The notes beneath the pieces were generated by a model. The model was not told the DNA's origin and did not search any database. It worked only from the letters and a program-made list of their open reading frames with translations. This document shows positions 38,106-48,690 of a stretch of DNA of 64,000 nucleotides, one piece after another. Numbering within the stretch: the stretch's first letter is position 1; each line of letters opens with the position of its first letter. Source of the stretch: Bacteroidales bacterium (GTDB lineage: Bacteria; Bacteroidota; Bacteroidia; Bacteroidales; UBA1715); the NCBI GenBank assembly GCA_016714605.1, contig JADKDL010000012.1:62001-126000 (forward strand). The letters run 5' to 3'. The translations under genes and the position numbers were made by a program.

Positions 38106-39188
38106 TTAAGGCAATACACTTTCTACAAACGTTACTTCAAACAAACTTGGCCAATTTTTTCCGGTTATATACATCTTGCCTGTTTTCTTATTAAAAGCAA
38201 TTCCATTCAGGACATCGGTTTGTTCGGTTTTACTTTTTTCGGGTAAAATTCCTTTTAAATCAATTTTCTCTACAACAATCCCACTTTTTGAATCGATTTT
38301 TACGATATTATTTTTTGTGTATACATTAGCATATATATATCCATCAACCCACTCAAGCTCATTGAGCAAATCTACTTTGTCATAATTATCATATACTTGT
38401 AAAGTCTTTACTACAGAAAAATTTGCTGTATCTAAAAAATACAATTTATTAGAACCATCGCTCATGATAAGGTTTACTCCATTATTGCACAGCCCCCAAC
38501 CTTCTGTAGCGTAATTGAAAGAACTCAATTTCTCAAATGTTTTCAAATCATAAACAAAACCAATATTTGATTGCCAAGTAAGTTGTATAAGCTTATTATT
38601 AAGAATAGTAATTCCTTCTCCAAAATACTGTTGGTCTATTGCTTTGCTTTTGAGCACCTTGCCGGTTTCAAGTTCTACACTGCGAATTTCAGATTTCCCG
38701 TTTAATCCTATACCTTCAAAAAGTTGATTGTTGAAAAATTCCAAACCCTGAGTGTAAGCATTCACATCGTGCGGATACGTTTTTTTTACAATAAAAGATT
38801 TCTGCTTTGGAGCAACATTAGACAGAAAACGAAAAGTAATAGTACTTGTATAAACAGTGTCTGTATACGGTAACTCTACCTTCAATATGTGATCGCCAAC
38901 CTCTGATATTTTATTTGTATAAACAGAATATGTATTCTCATTTCCGAAGGTTTCATCCATAATTTCATCATCTATATAAAAAGATGCGACACCTTTAAAA
39001 ATTTCTTTATTGACAAGATTAAGCGTAAACTCAATAGTATCATGTAAAGAAAAAATAGCAGGATTTTTAGTAAAACTAATAGAAAAATAAGGTACTTTTT
39101 CTTTTTTTACTTCATTTCTCTTCTGCGATTCGCCACATGAAAAAAGTAAAAAAACAGAAGTTAAAATGCTTATTAAAAAATACTTCAT
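38106..39188 (-). CDS. glutaminyl-peptide cyclotransferase (plant-type beta-propeller), lipoprotein
   Basis: 360 aa from ATG 39188; starting at 39209 would add seven residues to the signal peptide. The lipobox ends in FSC (LLFSCGES), then a short Ig-like segment (about 30-110), then the five-bladed propeller of the papaya-type enzyme: THPHDVNAYTQGLE-like (YPHDVNAYTQGLEF), FEGIGLNGKSEIRSVEL, YFGEGITILNNKLIQLTW, LNELEWVDGYIYANVY and LNGIAFNKKTGKMYITGKNWP. It converts N-terminal Gln to pyroglutamate. This caps proteins whose signal cleavage leaves Gln, which is frequent in Bacteroidota (AQ cleavage sites). Confidence 0.88.
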   Translation of the reverse strand: MKYFLISILTSVFLLFSCGESQKRNEVKKEKVPYFSISFTKNPAIFSLHDTIEFTLNLVNKEIFKGVASFYIDDEIMDETFGNENTYSVYTNKISEVGDHILKVELPYTDTVYTSTITFRFLSNVAPKQKSFIVKKTYPHDVNAYTQGLEFFNNQLFEGIGLNGKSEIRSVELETGKVLKSKAIDQQYFGEGITILNNKLIQLTWQSNIGFVYDLKTFEKLSSFNYATEGWGLCNNGVNLIMSDGSNKLYFLDTANFSVVKTLQVYDNYDKVDLLNELEWVDGYIYANVYTKNNIVKIDSKSGIVVEKIDLKGILPEKSKTEQTDVLNGIAFNKKTGKMYITGKNWPSLFEVTFVESVLP

Positions 39189-39226
39189 ATACTTAAATTT
39201 ATAAATCATTGAAATGCTTTGAAAAA

Positions 39227-40258
39227 CTACTTTTTATAAAAATCGGGCGTTCCAAAGCAAACTCCTAGTTTTTTTGCTGTTCTTACCAAATTGGTATCTG
39301 CGCTTACTAATTTTGTTTTCCCGGCTGATTCTTTTAAAGGAATTGCAATTACATCATTGTTTTTAATTGCAACCATCTGGTTATAAATACCTTTATGAAT
39401 AAGTTCGGCAGCAAAAGCACCATATTCGGTAGCTAAGATTCTATCTTTTGCTGTTGGAGTACCGCCTCTTTGAATATAACCTAATACCGTTTCGCGAGTT
39501 TCTAAACCAGTCATTTTCAATATTTTCTTAGTAATATATCCAGCAGCCGATTTCTTTTCTCCCTTAAAAATACCTTCAGCCACTACTACAATAGAATAAG
39601 GTTTACCCTTGTCATGACGTTCCTTTAAGTTTTGAGTTACAACATTTATGTCATATTCTATTTCCGGAACAAGAATAACATCGCCACCGCCTGCTATACC
39701 GGCATGAAGCGCAATCCAACCGGCTGCATGACCCATCACTTCTATTACCATAATTCTTTTATGCGAATTTCCGGTAGTGTGAAGCCTATCTATAGCATCG
39801 GTACAGATTGATACAGCAGAATCAAATCCGAATGTTTCATCAGTACCCCAAACATCATTATCAATAGTTTTTGGTAAGCCGATTATATTTAAACCTATTT
39901 CAGAAAGTTTTGCAGCCGTTTTAATTGTTCCGTTACCACCTAAACAAACCAAACAATCTAGTCCTAAATCTTTGTATGTTTTAATAATATCATCAGGTTT
40001 ATCATGCGATTCATCACCTTTTTGAAAAGGCTTCTCGCGCGAAGTGCCTAATATTGTGCCTCCTAAAGTAAGAATACCTGATACACTTTGGTCGGTAAGT
40101 TGGGTGTAATCATTATCAATAAGTCCTTTGAACCCCGATGAAAACCCATAAACTTCCATTCCATATTCAATCATGGCTGTTTTGGCAACGCCACGAATTG
40201 CAGCATTAAGCCCCGGACAATCGCCACCGGATGTAAGTATTCCTATTTTTTTTGCCAT
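39227..40258 (-). CDS. pfkA: 6-phosphofructokinase
   Basis: 343 aa. GILTSGGDCPGLNAAIRG is at the N-terminus. The phosphate-binding loop is GGNGT near residue 103 (Gly at the position that is Asp in PPi-dependent enzymes), and LPKTIDNDVWGTD follows near residue 124. The GxTIDND and MGHAAGWIALHAG segments are typical. The Gly104/Lys124 combination is found in ATP-using members of the PfkA superfamily; phosphoryl donor choice is inferred, not proven. With pyk it forms part of the glycolytic route. The DUF4380 gene is 8 bp upstream. Confidence 0.93.
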   Translation of the reverse strand: MAKKIGILTSGGDCPGLNAAIRGVAKTAMIEYGMEVYGFSSGFKGLIDNDYTQLTDQSVSGILTLGGTILGTSREKPFQKGDESHDKPDDIIKTYKDLGLDCLVCLGGNGTIKTAAKLSEIGLNIIGLPKTIDNDVWGTDETFGFDSAVSICTDAIDRLHTTGNSHKRIMVIEVMGHAAGWIALHAGIAGGGDVILVPEIEYDINVVTQNLKERHDKGKPYSIVVVAEGIFKGEKKSAAGYITKKILKMTGLETRETVLGYIQRGGTPTAKDRILATEYGAFAAELIHKGIYNQMVAIKNNDVIAIPLKESAGKTKLVSADTNLVRTAKKLGVCFGTPDFYKK

Positions 40259-40266
40259 GATTTTTC

Positions 40267-41226
40267 TTATAATTCGTTTTTTAGTATTTCAGATAAAAAT
40301 TGAGTCTGTTCCTTAAATGTATTAGCACCTTTATAATCAAATACTTTCCAAATCTGCCAAGCCTTGCATGTATCACCTGGTTTCAAATGATAAAGTGGTG
40401 AATGATATTCTAATTCAAGCAATGCGTTTTGAGTATTTGTTTCAGTATGATTATATATTTCTACAAGAGCCTGTTCAGGATGAATTGCAGTAGGTTCGTG
40501 TTTTTCAAAATGAATAAGCAACATTTTATTGTTAACAAATCCGGAAATTATGGGTGCTTGAGGGTAAATAAATGCTTTTGAACTTCTTTCTGTAAAAGGA
40601 GCTTGTGGTGCTTGAGGAGAATACGAGAAAATGCCATCTTTATAAATATATGGCATTTCTTGCGAATTACTACTCAAAACAGGAATAACTTTTATGCTAT
40701 TATTATCTGCCACAGGAACATAACCTTTAAAATTACCATCTAAGCGTGTGTTAAACCAAATATCCCAAGAAACATCTATATCAGAGCAATTTACCATAGT
40801 TGTCTGTACAAAAATGCTTGCATCTTCATTTATAGCATATTCCTTAATAAACTTAATTTTAGAAATCGGACTAACCATTCCTTCAAGTACAATACTAGTA
40901 GGAGATTGATGAGTAATTGTATATTCAGAATAAATTAAAAATGGATCGGGAGGCCAAGCAGCAGCAGTATCTTTTCTTTCTTTGTTTAAATCTTGTAGTT
41001 TCCACCAATCGCTCTGCGGTCCAACCCAGTTTATATGACCATTGAATGCCTTAAAATCTGAAAAGGCAGACAATTCAGGAGTGTCAGAATTCTCCCATTG
41101 CGAAGAATCTGATTTTAGAATATTCTCCGTATCCTTATAATATAAACCTACTAATCTACCTCCTATCTTAGGCGATATAACTAATTCAATATCATTTCTG
41201 ACTAACTTTATTACACTATTACTCAT
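40267..41226 (-). CDS. DUF4380 galactose-mutarotase-like protein
   Basis: 319 aa. The sequence begins with KLVRNDIELVISPKIGGRLVGLYY, as in aldose-1-epimerase-like folds, and contains GHINWVGPQSDWW, WDIWFNTRLDGNF and PGDTCKAWQIWKVF. These are the landmarks of DUF4380. No signal peptide is seen, so it is probably cytoplasmic. Members are assumed to bind a carbohydrate; catalytic activity is unknown. It precedes pfkA on the same strand with an 8-bp gap, so a sugar-related role is a reasonable guess. Confidence 0.8.
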   Translation of the reverse strand: MSNSVIKLVRNDIELVISPKIGGRLVGLYYKDTENILKSDSSQWENSDTPELSAFSDFKAFNGHINWVGPQSDWWKLQDLNKERKDTAAAWPPDPFLIYSEYTITHQSPTSIVLEGMVSPISKIKFIKEYAINEDASIFVQTTMVNCSDIDVSWDIWFNTRLDGNFKGYVPVADNNSIKVIPVLSSNSQEMPYIYKDGIFSYSPQAPQAPFTERSSKAFIYPQAPIISGFVNNKMLLIHFEKHEPTAIHPEQALVEIYNHTETNTQNALLELEYHSPLYHLKPGDTCKAWQIWKVFDYKGANTFKEQTQFLSEILKNEL

Positions 41227-41431
41227 TCAACAAAACTTCTTAACTATTAAAAAACAAATATACATTTTCATTTACAAACCATCTATTTGGTAATAAAAAA
41301 AATAAATAAAATAAAAATCTAAAAATGGAAGTTTTCATTAAAAACTTTTTATTAATTTAGAGTAAGTTATTTTTTTTGAAATGAATTTTATTGTTTGTTT
41401 AAAAAAAATTATGATATCTCGATATATTGTT

Positions 41432-41439
41432 TAAATTTG
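41432..41439 (+). promoter_or_regulatory. candidate -7 box of the atp operon promoter
   Basis: TAAATTTG fits TAnnTTTG and lies 39 bp before the atpB start. No -33 TTTG at the right distance was found. Confidence 0.35.
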
Positions 41440-41478
41440 TATTGAGTGTAGTATAAATCTTAATAAGATACTTATAAT

Positions 41479-42586
41479 ATGTTACAAGAATCGAAATGGG
41501 TATTGCTTTTTGCAATTTTTTGTTTACTACGTATTACAGTATTTTCCAATGAAAAAGAAAGTACTAACCACCAATCAGAGTCAGCTCACCAAGAAACATC
41601 ATTAGATATAAATAAACTTATTTTTGAGCATATTGGAGACAATCATGATTGGCATTTGTTTGATTTGAAAAATGAAGACGGAAGTAAAAAACCTGTAAGC
41701 ATTCCATTACCTATTATATTGGTTTCTACCAGTCCATTTGGCATTGATGTATTTATGTCGTCAGCTTTTCATCATAGTCATAGTGCTGTAACGAAAGGTG
41801 ATAATACCTACTTCATGAAAGACCAAAAGATTTACTATACAGATGCGGAAGGCACTTTGCATTACAATGAAAAAAATGAAATCCTCAATGGTAAACCACT
41901 AGATTTTTCTATTACCAAGAATGTAGCAAGTTTACTTTTAGTAATAATAATTCTAATGTTACTTTTCACTACTGTAGCAAAAGCATACAAAAAAAATCCG
42001 CTAAAAGCTCCAAAAGGTTTGCAAGGTTTCATGGAACCGCTTATACTCTTCGTTAAAAACGATATAGCAATTCCCAACATTGGGCATAAAAAATATGCGA
42101 AATTTTTACCTTATTTGCTTACTGTATTTTTCTTTATTTGGTTAAGCAATGTCTTAGGATTGATACCAATATTTTATCGGAGCAAACGTTACCGGAAACA
42201 TTGCTGTTACAATGGTACTGGTAGTATTTACCTTACTAATTGTAAATTTCAGTGCAAACAAAAATTATTGGAAACATATTTTTGCAATGCCCGGTTTACC
42301 AAAACCTTTATTAGTAATAATGATACCTATAGAACTTATTGGCGTTATTACAAAGCCATTTGCATTAATGATACGTTTGTTTGCAAATATTACAGCCGGT
42401 CATATTGTAGTACTAAGTTTGATTTCACTTATATTTATTTTTAAATCGCTTTTATTAGCACCCGTTTCAGTGTTTTTTGTACTGTTTATGGATGTTTTAG
42501 AATTATTTGTAGCAGCCTTACAAGCATATATATTTACAATGCTTTCAGCATTATTTATTGGTTTGGCAGTGCAAGAGCATCATTAA
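41479..42586 (+). CDS. atpB: ATP synthase F0 subunit a (frame broken near 42172)
   Basis: About 368 aa when repaired. The N-terminus is a signal-like helix and a long His-rich extracytoplasmic segment, known from Bacteroidota a subunits. The membrane domain follows: [26 protein letters not shown], then in the +1 frame [24 protein letters not shown], the catalytic helix with Arg ([15 protein letters not shown]) and the C-terminal [23 protein letters not shown]. Dropping one T from the four at 42172-42175 joins PIF to IGANV. A second ORF start at 42212 is only the tail of the same gene. Subunit a with the c ring carries protons through F0. It is the first gene of the operon. Confidence 0.93.
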
Positions 42587-42623
42587 TATTTTTTTATTGA
42601 AATAGTCATTTTATTAACCTTAA

Positions 42624-42857
<234 letters not shown>

Positions 42858-42946
42858 GTTTTATTATCAACTGTTCATACCGCGATTGGCTGTATGAACA
42901 GTTTATTTGAAAAAAAAACAGCAATAAATAATAAAAAAAGAGATTT

Positions 42947-43441
42947 ATGGAATTAGTAACACCGGGTATTGGCTTATTATTTTGGACTACCCTTTCGTTT
43001 ATAATACTCCTTTTATTACTTGGAAAATTTGCATGGAAACCAATAATAGGAGCCATTAATGATAGAAACAAATCTATTGAAGATGCTTTACTTGCTTCCG
43101 AGAAAACAAAAGAAGAGATGGCATTACTTAAATCTGACAATGAAAAAATACTTGCCGAAGCACGAAAAGAACGCGACAATCTCTTAAAAGATGCACGCGA
43201 CATGAAAGACCAACTCATTGCAGAAGCTAAGACAAGAGCAACAGAAGAAGCTGCAAAATTGCTTGCATCTGCTAAAATGAATATAGAGAATGAAAAAAAT
43301 GCAGCTATTACTGAAATAAAAAAGAAAGTAGCAGAATTATCAATAGAAATTGCAGAAAAGTTACTGGTTAAAGAACTTACTGACAAAAAAACAAGTGATG
43401 ATCTAATAAATAAATCGCTTGAGAATCTAAAATTGAATTAG
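42947..43441 (+). CDS. atpF: ATP synthase F0 subunit b
   Basis: 164 aa. One N-terminal membrane helix (IGLLFWTTLSFIILLLLLGKFAW, residues 7-29), followed by a long charged amphipathic helix (KTKEEMALLKSDNEKILAEARKERDNLLKDARD) that forms the peripheral stalk. The C-terminus VAELSIEIAEKLLVKEL binds the delta subunit in the family. It is followed by atpH with 47 bp. Confidence 0.93.
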   Translation: MELVTPGIGLLFWTTLSFIILLLLLGKFAWKPIIGAINDRNKSIEDALLASEKTKEEMALLKSDNEKILAEARKERDNLLKDARDMKDQLIAEAKTRATEEAAKLLASAKMNIENEKNAAITEIKKKVAELSIEIAEKLLVKELTDKKTSDDLINKSLENLKLN

Positions 43442-43488
43442 CAATAACTAATTCACAATCAATATGCTAAACTTTTTAAATTTTAGGT

Positions 43489-44034
43489 ATGAATCATAGT
43501 AAAATTTCAATACGTTATGCAAAAGCTCTATATTCTTTCGCAAAAGAAAAGAGCATTTTGGAAAATGTAAAAACTGATATATTATTGATAGTAAAAGCTA
43601 TTAATACAATTACTGAATTATCTGATTTTGTTAAAAGTCCGGTTGCTAAACCTAGCGAGAAAAAATTATTCTTTAAAAATCTGTTTGACAAAAAAATTAG
43701 CACAGAAACTCTTCACTTTTTGAATTTACTAATAGATAATAAAAGAGAAATGTTTCTTGTAGATATTGCTAGAAATTTTCTAGAAATATTTAAGAAAGAA
43801 AAAGGAATTAAAACATTGATACTTACTGGTTCGCAAGCATTAACAGAGGATCAGAAAAAAAACATAGTACTTTTTGCAGAAAATAATTTTAAAACAAAAA
43901 TTGAATTAGAAGAAAAAATTGATCCATCAATAATTGGTGGCTTTATAATAAGAATTGATGACATGCAACTTGATGCATCAATATCGTGGAAGTTAAAAGA
44001 GCTTAAGAGAGAATTGTTGGAAACAGCAATTTGA
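43489..44034 (+). CDS. atpH: ATP synthase F1 subunit delta
   Basis: 181 aa, the usual length. The N-terminal helical domain starts [18 protein letters not shown], the family signature RYAxALxxxA. The C-terminal part has [34 protein letters not shown], the typical 'IGGxxIRIDDxxxDxS' ending. It joins the F1 head to the peripheral stalk. It is followed by atpA with 55 bp. Confidence 0.93.
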   Translation: MNHSKISIRYAKALYSFAKEKSILENVKTDILLIVKAINTITELSDFVKSPVAKPSEKKLFFKNLFDKKISTETLHFLNLLIDNKREMFLVDIARNFLEIFKKEKGIKTLILTGSQALTEDQKKNIVLFAENNFKTKIELEEKIDPSIIGGFIIRIDDMQLDASISWKLKELKRELLETAI

Positions 44035-44089
44035 TAAAAATACCAAGAATAAAGAAAATAAGAGTAATAAAAGAAATATACTGAAAAAT

Positions 44090-45670
44090 ATGGCTGATAT
44101 TAAACCTGCAGAAGTTTCGGAAATATTGAAGCAAAAGCTGGAAGGTTACAAAACCGAAACCGAATTACAAGAAGTAGGTACCGTTTTACAGGTGGGCGAC
44201 GGTATTGCACGTATTTATGGAATGTCAAACGTTCAATCTAATGAAATGATAGAGTTTGATAGTGGCACAAAAGGTATTGTTCTTAACCTAGAAGAAGATA
44301 ATGTTGGAGCAGTATTGCTTGGACAATCGGAAACGGTAAAAGAAGGTGATACAGTAAAAAGACTGAAAAAAATAGCTTCTATAAAAGTAGGTGAAGGTCT
44401 TCTTGGAAGAGTAATAAATACCATTGGGGAACCGATAGACGGCAAAGGTGCACTTACTGGCGAATTACTAGAAATGCCTTTAGAAAGAAAAGCGCCTGGG
44501 GTTTTATATCGCCAACCGGTAAACGTACCATTACAGACAGGTATAAAAGCTATAGATTCAATGATTCCAATAGGTAGAGGTCAGAGAGAACTCATTATTG
44601 GCGACAGACAGACCGGTAAAACAGCAATTGCTATTGATACTATCATAAACCAAAAAGAATTCTACGACAAAGGAGTTCCTGTATATTGCATATATGTAGC
44701 CATTGGTCAGAAAGGAACTACGGTTTCAAATATAGCCAAAACGCTTGAAAGCCATGGAGCAATGGCATATACAACAATAGTAACAGCTACAGCATCAGAT
44801 CCTGCGGCTTTGCAATTTTATGCACCATTTGCTGGTTGCGCAATAGGCGAGTATTTCAGAGATACTGGAAGAAATGCACTAATAATATATGATGATCTTT
44901 CTAAACAGGCAGTTTCATACAGAGAAGTATCGTTGTTGCTCAGAAGACCACCGGGCAGAGAGGCTTATCCGGGAGATGTGTTTTACTTGCACTCACGTTT
45001 ACTGGAACGTGCAGCAAAAATCATCAATTCTGATGAAATAGCTCAGAAAATGAATGACATACCACCATCACTATTAGGTAGAGTAAAAGGAGGCGGTTCG
45101 CTTACAGCACTTCCTATTATTGAAACACAAGAGGGCGATGTATCTGCATATATACCAACAAACGTAATATCAATTACTGATGGTCAAATATTTCTTGAGG
45201 CTAGCTTATTTAATGCCGGTATCAGACCAGCTATTAACGTAGGTATTTCTGTATCTCGAGTAGGAGGAAATGCACAGATTAAATCTATGAAAAAAGTAGC
45301 AGGAACGCTACGTCTAGATCAAGCACAATTTAGAGAATTAGAAGCTTTCTCAAAATTCGGATCAGATTTGGATGCAGCAACAACCTCAGTTCTAGCAAAA
45401 GGTAGAAGGAATGTGCAAATACTAAAACAACCACAATATAAGCCAGTACCGGTTGAAAACCAAATTGCAATAATATACTGCGGTACCAAAGGTTTGTTGT
45501 CAAGTGTACCTGAGAATAAAGTTCAAGAATTCGAAACCGATTTTATAGAATTTCTTAAACTAAGACATAAAGATGTATTATTATCAATAGGTCAAGGTAA
45601 ATTAGACGATTCTACTGCGCAAATACTTGAAAATGCGGCAAAAGAAATATCTGCTAAATATAAAAAATAA
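44090..45670 (+). CDS. atpA: ATP synthase F1 subunit alpha
   Basis: 526 aa. The N-terminal crown domain is followed by the nucleotide-binding domain with a P-loop GDRQTGKTA (residues 170-178), the Walker B-like [12 protein letters not shown], the [21 protein letters not shown] motif, and the [25 protein letters not shown] segment. It is the non-catalytic nucleotide-binding subunit of F1. The C-terminal helical domain ([17 protein letters not shown]) is complete. It is 14 bp from atpG. Confidence 0.97.
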   Translation: MADIKPAEVSEILKQKLEGYKTETELQEVGTVLQVGDGIARIYGMSNVQSNEMIEFDSGTKGIVLNLEEDNVGAVLLGQSETVKEGDTVKRLKKIASIKVGEGLLGRVINTIGEPIDGKGALTGELLEMPLERKAPGVLYRQPVNVPLQTGIKAIDSMIPIGRGQRELIIGDRQTGKTAIAIDTIINQKEFYDKGVPVYCIYVAIGQKGTTVSNIAKTLESHGAMAYTTIVTATASDPAALQFYAPFAGCAIGEYFRDTGRNALIIYDDLSKQAVSYREVSLLLRRPPGREAYPGDVFYLHSRLLERAAKIINSDEIAQKMNDIPPSLLGRVKGGGSLTALPIIETQEGDVSAYIPTNVISITDGQIFLEASLFNAGIRPAINVGISVSRVGGNAQIKSMKKVAGTLRLDQAQFRELEAFSKFGSDLDAATTSVLAKGRRNVQILKQPQYKPVPVENQIAIIYCGTKGLLSSVPENKVQEFETDFIEFLKLRHKDVLLSIGQGKLDDSTAQILENAAKEISAKYKK

Positions 45671-45684
45671 TAAAATAAACTTTT

Positions 45685-46563
45685 ATGGCAGGAATTAAGG
45701 AAATACGTACACGAATTACTTCTGTTCAGAATACTCAAAAAATAACGAGTGCAATGAAAATGGTGTCTGCAGCTAAATTAAGAAAAGCTCAGACCGCTGT
45801 TTTACAAATGCGTCCGTATTCTGAAAAGCTTAAAGAAATAATTGAAAATATAACTTCTGCTTCAGATGATATTACTAGTACTGTTTTCTCAGAACAAAAG
45901 CACAGTGGGAAAACTCTCTTAATTCCTATTTCATCAAACGGTGGACTTTGTGGAGGTTTTAATTCTAATATATCAAAACAGTCTATTTACTTCATAAACA
46001 CATCACTCTACGATGAGTTTTCAAGAGGGAATATTGAAATTTTCAGTATTGGTAAGAAAGTTAGAGATTTGCTCAAAACTAAAGGATATGCACCAAACAG
46101 AGATGAAACAGATATTTATTCGCATCTTTCATACAGTTCGGCATCAGAGATTGCTGATGAAATAATGTTTGAATTCTTGAAAGGGAATTATAATAAAGTG
46201 TTTCTGGTTTATAATAAATTCAAAAATGCAGCCACACAAGAAGTTACTGTAGAACAATTTCTACCGGTGGCATCTCAAAAACAAGACAAAGCTGTAAAAC
46301 AAAACAATTACATTTTTGAACCTTCAGAATCAACTATTATTAGCGAACTTATACCAAAAACACTGAAATTGCAATTTTATAATGCTTTGCTTGAATCTGT
46401 AGCTTCAGAACATGGAGCAAGAATGACTGCAATGCATGCCGCAACAGATAATGCTTCTGTTCTACTAAAAGATTTAAAAATTGAATACAATAAAGCCAGA
46501 CAGGCTTCTATTACTAATGAAATACTGGAAATTGTAAGTGGAGCAAATGCTCTAAGGGGTTAA
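45685..46563 (+). CDS. atpG: ATP synthase F1 subunit gamma
   Basis: 292 aa. The N-terminal helix GIKEIRTRITSVQNTQKITSAMKMVSAAKLRKAQ and the C-terminal helix ASEHGARMTAMHAATDNA ... ARQASITNEILEIVSGANAL, which form the rotating coiled coil, are both intact, and the central SSNGGLCGGFNSNI segment is typical. It is the last gene of the operon here: a strong terminator follows directly. atpD and atpC are absent, as in other Bacteroidota where they form a separate unit. Confidence 0.96.
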   Translation: MAGIKEIRTRITSVQNTQKITSAMKMVSAAKLRKAQTAVLQMRPYSEKLKEIIENITSASDDITSTVFSEQKHSGKTLLIPISSNGGLCGGFNSNISKQSIYFINTSLYDEFSRGNIEIFSIGKKVRDLLKTKGYAPNRDETDIYSHLSYSSASEIADEIMFEFLKGNYNKVFLVYNKFKNAATQEVTVEQFLPVASQKQDKAVKQNNYIFEPSESTIISELIPKTLKLQFYNALLESVASEHGARMTAMHAATDNASVLLKDLKIEYNKARQASITNEILEIVSGANALRG

Positions 46564-46590
46564 TTTTTACTTTTATGTTGTTTGATAAAA

Positions 46591-46627
46591 AAAAGAGACT
46601 ATTTCAACAATAGTCTCTTTTTTTATG
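46591..46627. terminator. intrinsic terminator after the atp operon
   Basis: AAAAGAGACTATT (46591-46603) and AATAGTCTCTTTT (46609-46621) form a perfect 13-bp stem with a 5-nt loop, followed by T-residues. It lies between convergent genes, so it may act both ways. Confidence 0.9.
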
Positions 46628-46644
46628 AAAATCAAAAATATTTC

Positions 46645-47262
46645 TTACATTCTATAGAACAACCCTATTTGCCCATCGAAAATATATGGAACGTTATTAT
46701 TCCTAATATTAAAACCATACATGGTATAGTGGGCTCTATACAAAACATTAAAACCAAATTTCTGTTTTGTATTAAACAGACTCTTGAACGTATGATTAAA
46801 ACCAATACCAAAACCAATAGTACCAATAGTTTGATTGCTATAGATTGCCTCACCTATAAACAATTCGCCGTATTTACTTACCTTACCATGTGAATATATA
46901 ACTTCTGCAACAATTTTACCCGATCTAAATAAATATCTTCGCAAAGCAGCAGAAAAAACATCAATATTTTGGTATCCATACGTTTTTACATTAGAATCCT
47001 CGACTTCAACCTTTTCAATATTTCTTATACATCTATAAGATACTCCAATCGATGTTTTATTTAAAAAATAATAATTGATAGAAGGAGATAAAGCAAGCCT
47101 CACGTCGCGATATTTATTATAAGAACCAAACGCCAACCCAAGATTAGTACCTAACTCAAATTCAATTGTATTTCTATTATATGGTAATGAATCGGCAAAA
47201 TTTTGTGATTTAACGTTTATAAAAAATACTATAATGAGTAGATTAACTAATAATATTTTCAT
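46645..47262 (-). CDS. outer-membrane beta-barrel protein
   Basis: About 205 aa from ATG 47262; an upstream start at 47310 would put 16 residues before the signal peptide. The signal peptide (LLVNLLIIVFFINVKSQ) is followed by alternating beta-strand sequence (TIEFELGTNLGLAFGSY, ALSPSINYYFLNKTSIGVSYRCI, FSAALRRYLF), and a C-terminal aromatic IGLFYRM, the last strand of a barrel. It resembles OmpW/PorT-like eight-stranded barrels. The function is unknown. It is convergent with the atp operon. Confidence 0.72.
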   Translation of the reverse strand: MKILLVNLLIIVFFINVKSQNFADSLPYNRNTIEFELGTNLGLAFGSYNKYRDVRLALSPSINYYFLNKTSIGVSYRCIRNIEKVEVEDSNVKTYGYQNIDVFSAALRRYLFRSGKIVAEVIYSHGKVSKYGELFIGEAIYSNQTIGTIGFGIGFNHTFKSLFNTKQKFGFNVLYRAHYTMYGFNIRNNNVPYIFDGQIGLFYRM

Positions 47263-47404
47263 TTGTTTTAAATTTAATGATTTTAAAAAACTTGTCAGAA
47301 AAACATCCATGAAAAAAATTCAAACCATGTAAATTAAATTTCTCATGGATGTATCATTAATAAATCACTGTTTTCTATTGCATTTTAATGATTTTATTGG
47401 GCAA

Positions 47405-48139
47405 TTAAAATGCATCAAACATTGATTCAATTCTATCATTGAAACCTGGTTTTCTCAAATCATTAACCATTTGAAAAGGAATTCCCCAAACATAGAGTCT
47501 ATCTCCTTCAAAGTATTTATAATCACAATACCAAACAGGTCCACCAAACTGAGCAATAGAAGAGGCTTGATTATTTAATTCTCTAAAATCGCCAATAGGG
47601 ACACCGGCTCCAGAACTTTTATTTAGACCTTTTCTGTCTATATTAATATAAATTGTTTTCCAAAATGACGCTTTTAATGTATTTCTCTTTATGCCCATAA
47701 TTTGCTCTTTCTTTTCAAAGAATTCATCAGGAAAATCTCCACTTTCTTCGCAAGCTACCATATTATTATCTTTATAGTACTTACTAAATTCATCTAATTT
47801 TTTTGATTGATCAGCTATATCAACATTAAATATAATTTTTGACCATTTTGATAATTTTTCATAATCATCAAAACAATAAACTGAATTTGGAAATTTATCA
47901 GAAATAACCGTTATCATTTTAACATTATTACCACTTTTAAGACGAGATACGCTAATTGCCTCGTATTGTTCGACCATTTCTTCATTGTAATAATAGTAGC
48001 AGACAGAAGTATCGGCAGATGCAATACTTTGATTTTCTTCAACTTCTAAATCTATTGGAAGTATTGACGGAATTGGATCCTTTGTACAACTAAGGGTTAC
48101 TAAACCAATAATCATAATGAATAAATAATTTTTTTTCAT
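47405..48139 (-). CDS. lipoprotein, C-terminal half resembles a beta/gamma-crystallin
   Basis: 244 aa. Lipobox LSC (TLSCTKD) at Cys18. The middle part is charged and has no recognised fold. The last 75 residues (GVPIGDFRELNNQASSIAQFGGPVWYCDYKYFEGDRLYVWGIPF, then NDRIESMFD) resemble the beta/gamma-crystallin or I36-type pattern 'W-x-x-Y-x-x-x-x-F-G-G-x-x ... N-D-x-I-S-S'. The match is by eye and incomplete; the function is unknown. No partner gene is adjacent. Confidence 0.5.
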   Translation of the reverse strand: MKKNYLFIMIIGLVTLSCTKDPIPSILPIDLEVEENQSIASADTSVCYYYYNEEMVEQYEAISVSRLKSGNNVKMITVISDKFPNSVYCFDDYEKLSKWSKIIFNVDIADQSKKLDEFSKYYKDNNMVACEESGDFPDEFFEKKEQIMGIKRNTLKASFWKTIYINIDRKGLNKSSGAGVPIGDFRELNNQASSIAQFGGPVWYCDYKYFEGDRLYVWGIPFQMVNDLRKPGFNDRIESMFDAF

Positions 48140-48690
48140 AGTTCTGAGTTTTTGAAGTTTAGGTTTATTGTAAAAAATGTACTGACAATTTCATACAAAA
48201 CGTCAGTCGTGAGTACTAAATTGTTATTGTAAATATCAAAAAAATTGAAATGGGATGATTGTTTAAATTATAAGTTAATTTATGACAATAATAAAAAAAG
48301 TTTTAACTAATGGGAGTCTTTTGTAACAACCATTAATTTGATATGTTTGCACATTTAATTTGTGGAATATCAATTTAAAATATGATACGTATCATAAATA
48401 CAACACTATATAGATTAAAATCCTGCTCGTGTGTAAACAATTAGTAAACACATAAAAGCTTTTAACACATCTGGGTTTAGACAAATCAAGTTGAATGAAA
48501 AAATTGGGAATATCACGCACAAGAATTTATAACTTTCTCAGTGCATTAATAGATGGGTATAATGATATTAATGAAGAATATCTTTTTTTTGAAGAAAACA
48601 ACTCTTGAAAAGACGATATTAAAGAATTATAAACAACATTTTCAAAAATTGTAAGGATTGAAAATGCTGTTTATATAAATACTTTAAAAA
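48140..48690. other. long intergenic region with a small ORF
   Basis: 551 bp. A 37-codon ORF on the plus strand (48495-48608) is described separately. A short dyad ACTGAC/GTCAGT is near 48180-48210. The rest is AT-rich with nothing recognised. Confidence 0.6.
48495..48608 (+). CDS. possible 37-aa peptide with a helix-turn-helix-like N-terminus
   Basis: ATG-to-TGA ORF in the long gap. The first 20 residues (KKLGISRTRIYNFLSALID) look like the recognition part of a helix-turn-helix, as at the start or remnant of a regulator or transposase; the last part is acidic. No promoter is clear. It may be a fragment of a lost gene or chance. Confidence 0.25.
   Translation: MKKLGISRTRIYNFLSALIDGYNDINEEYLFFEENNS

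Noticed and set aside
42212..42586. Separate membrane gene after atpB
   Set aside because: It is the C-terminal half of atpB after the frame break; it contains the catalytic Arg helix of subunit a.
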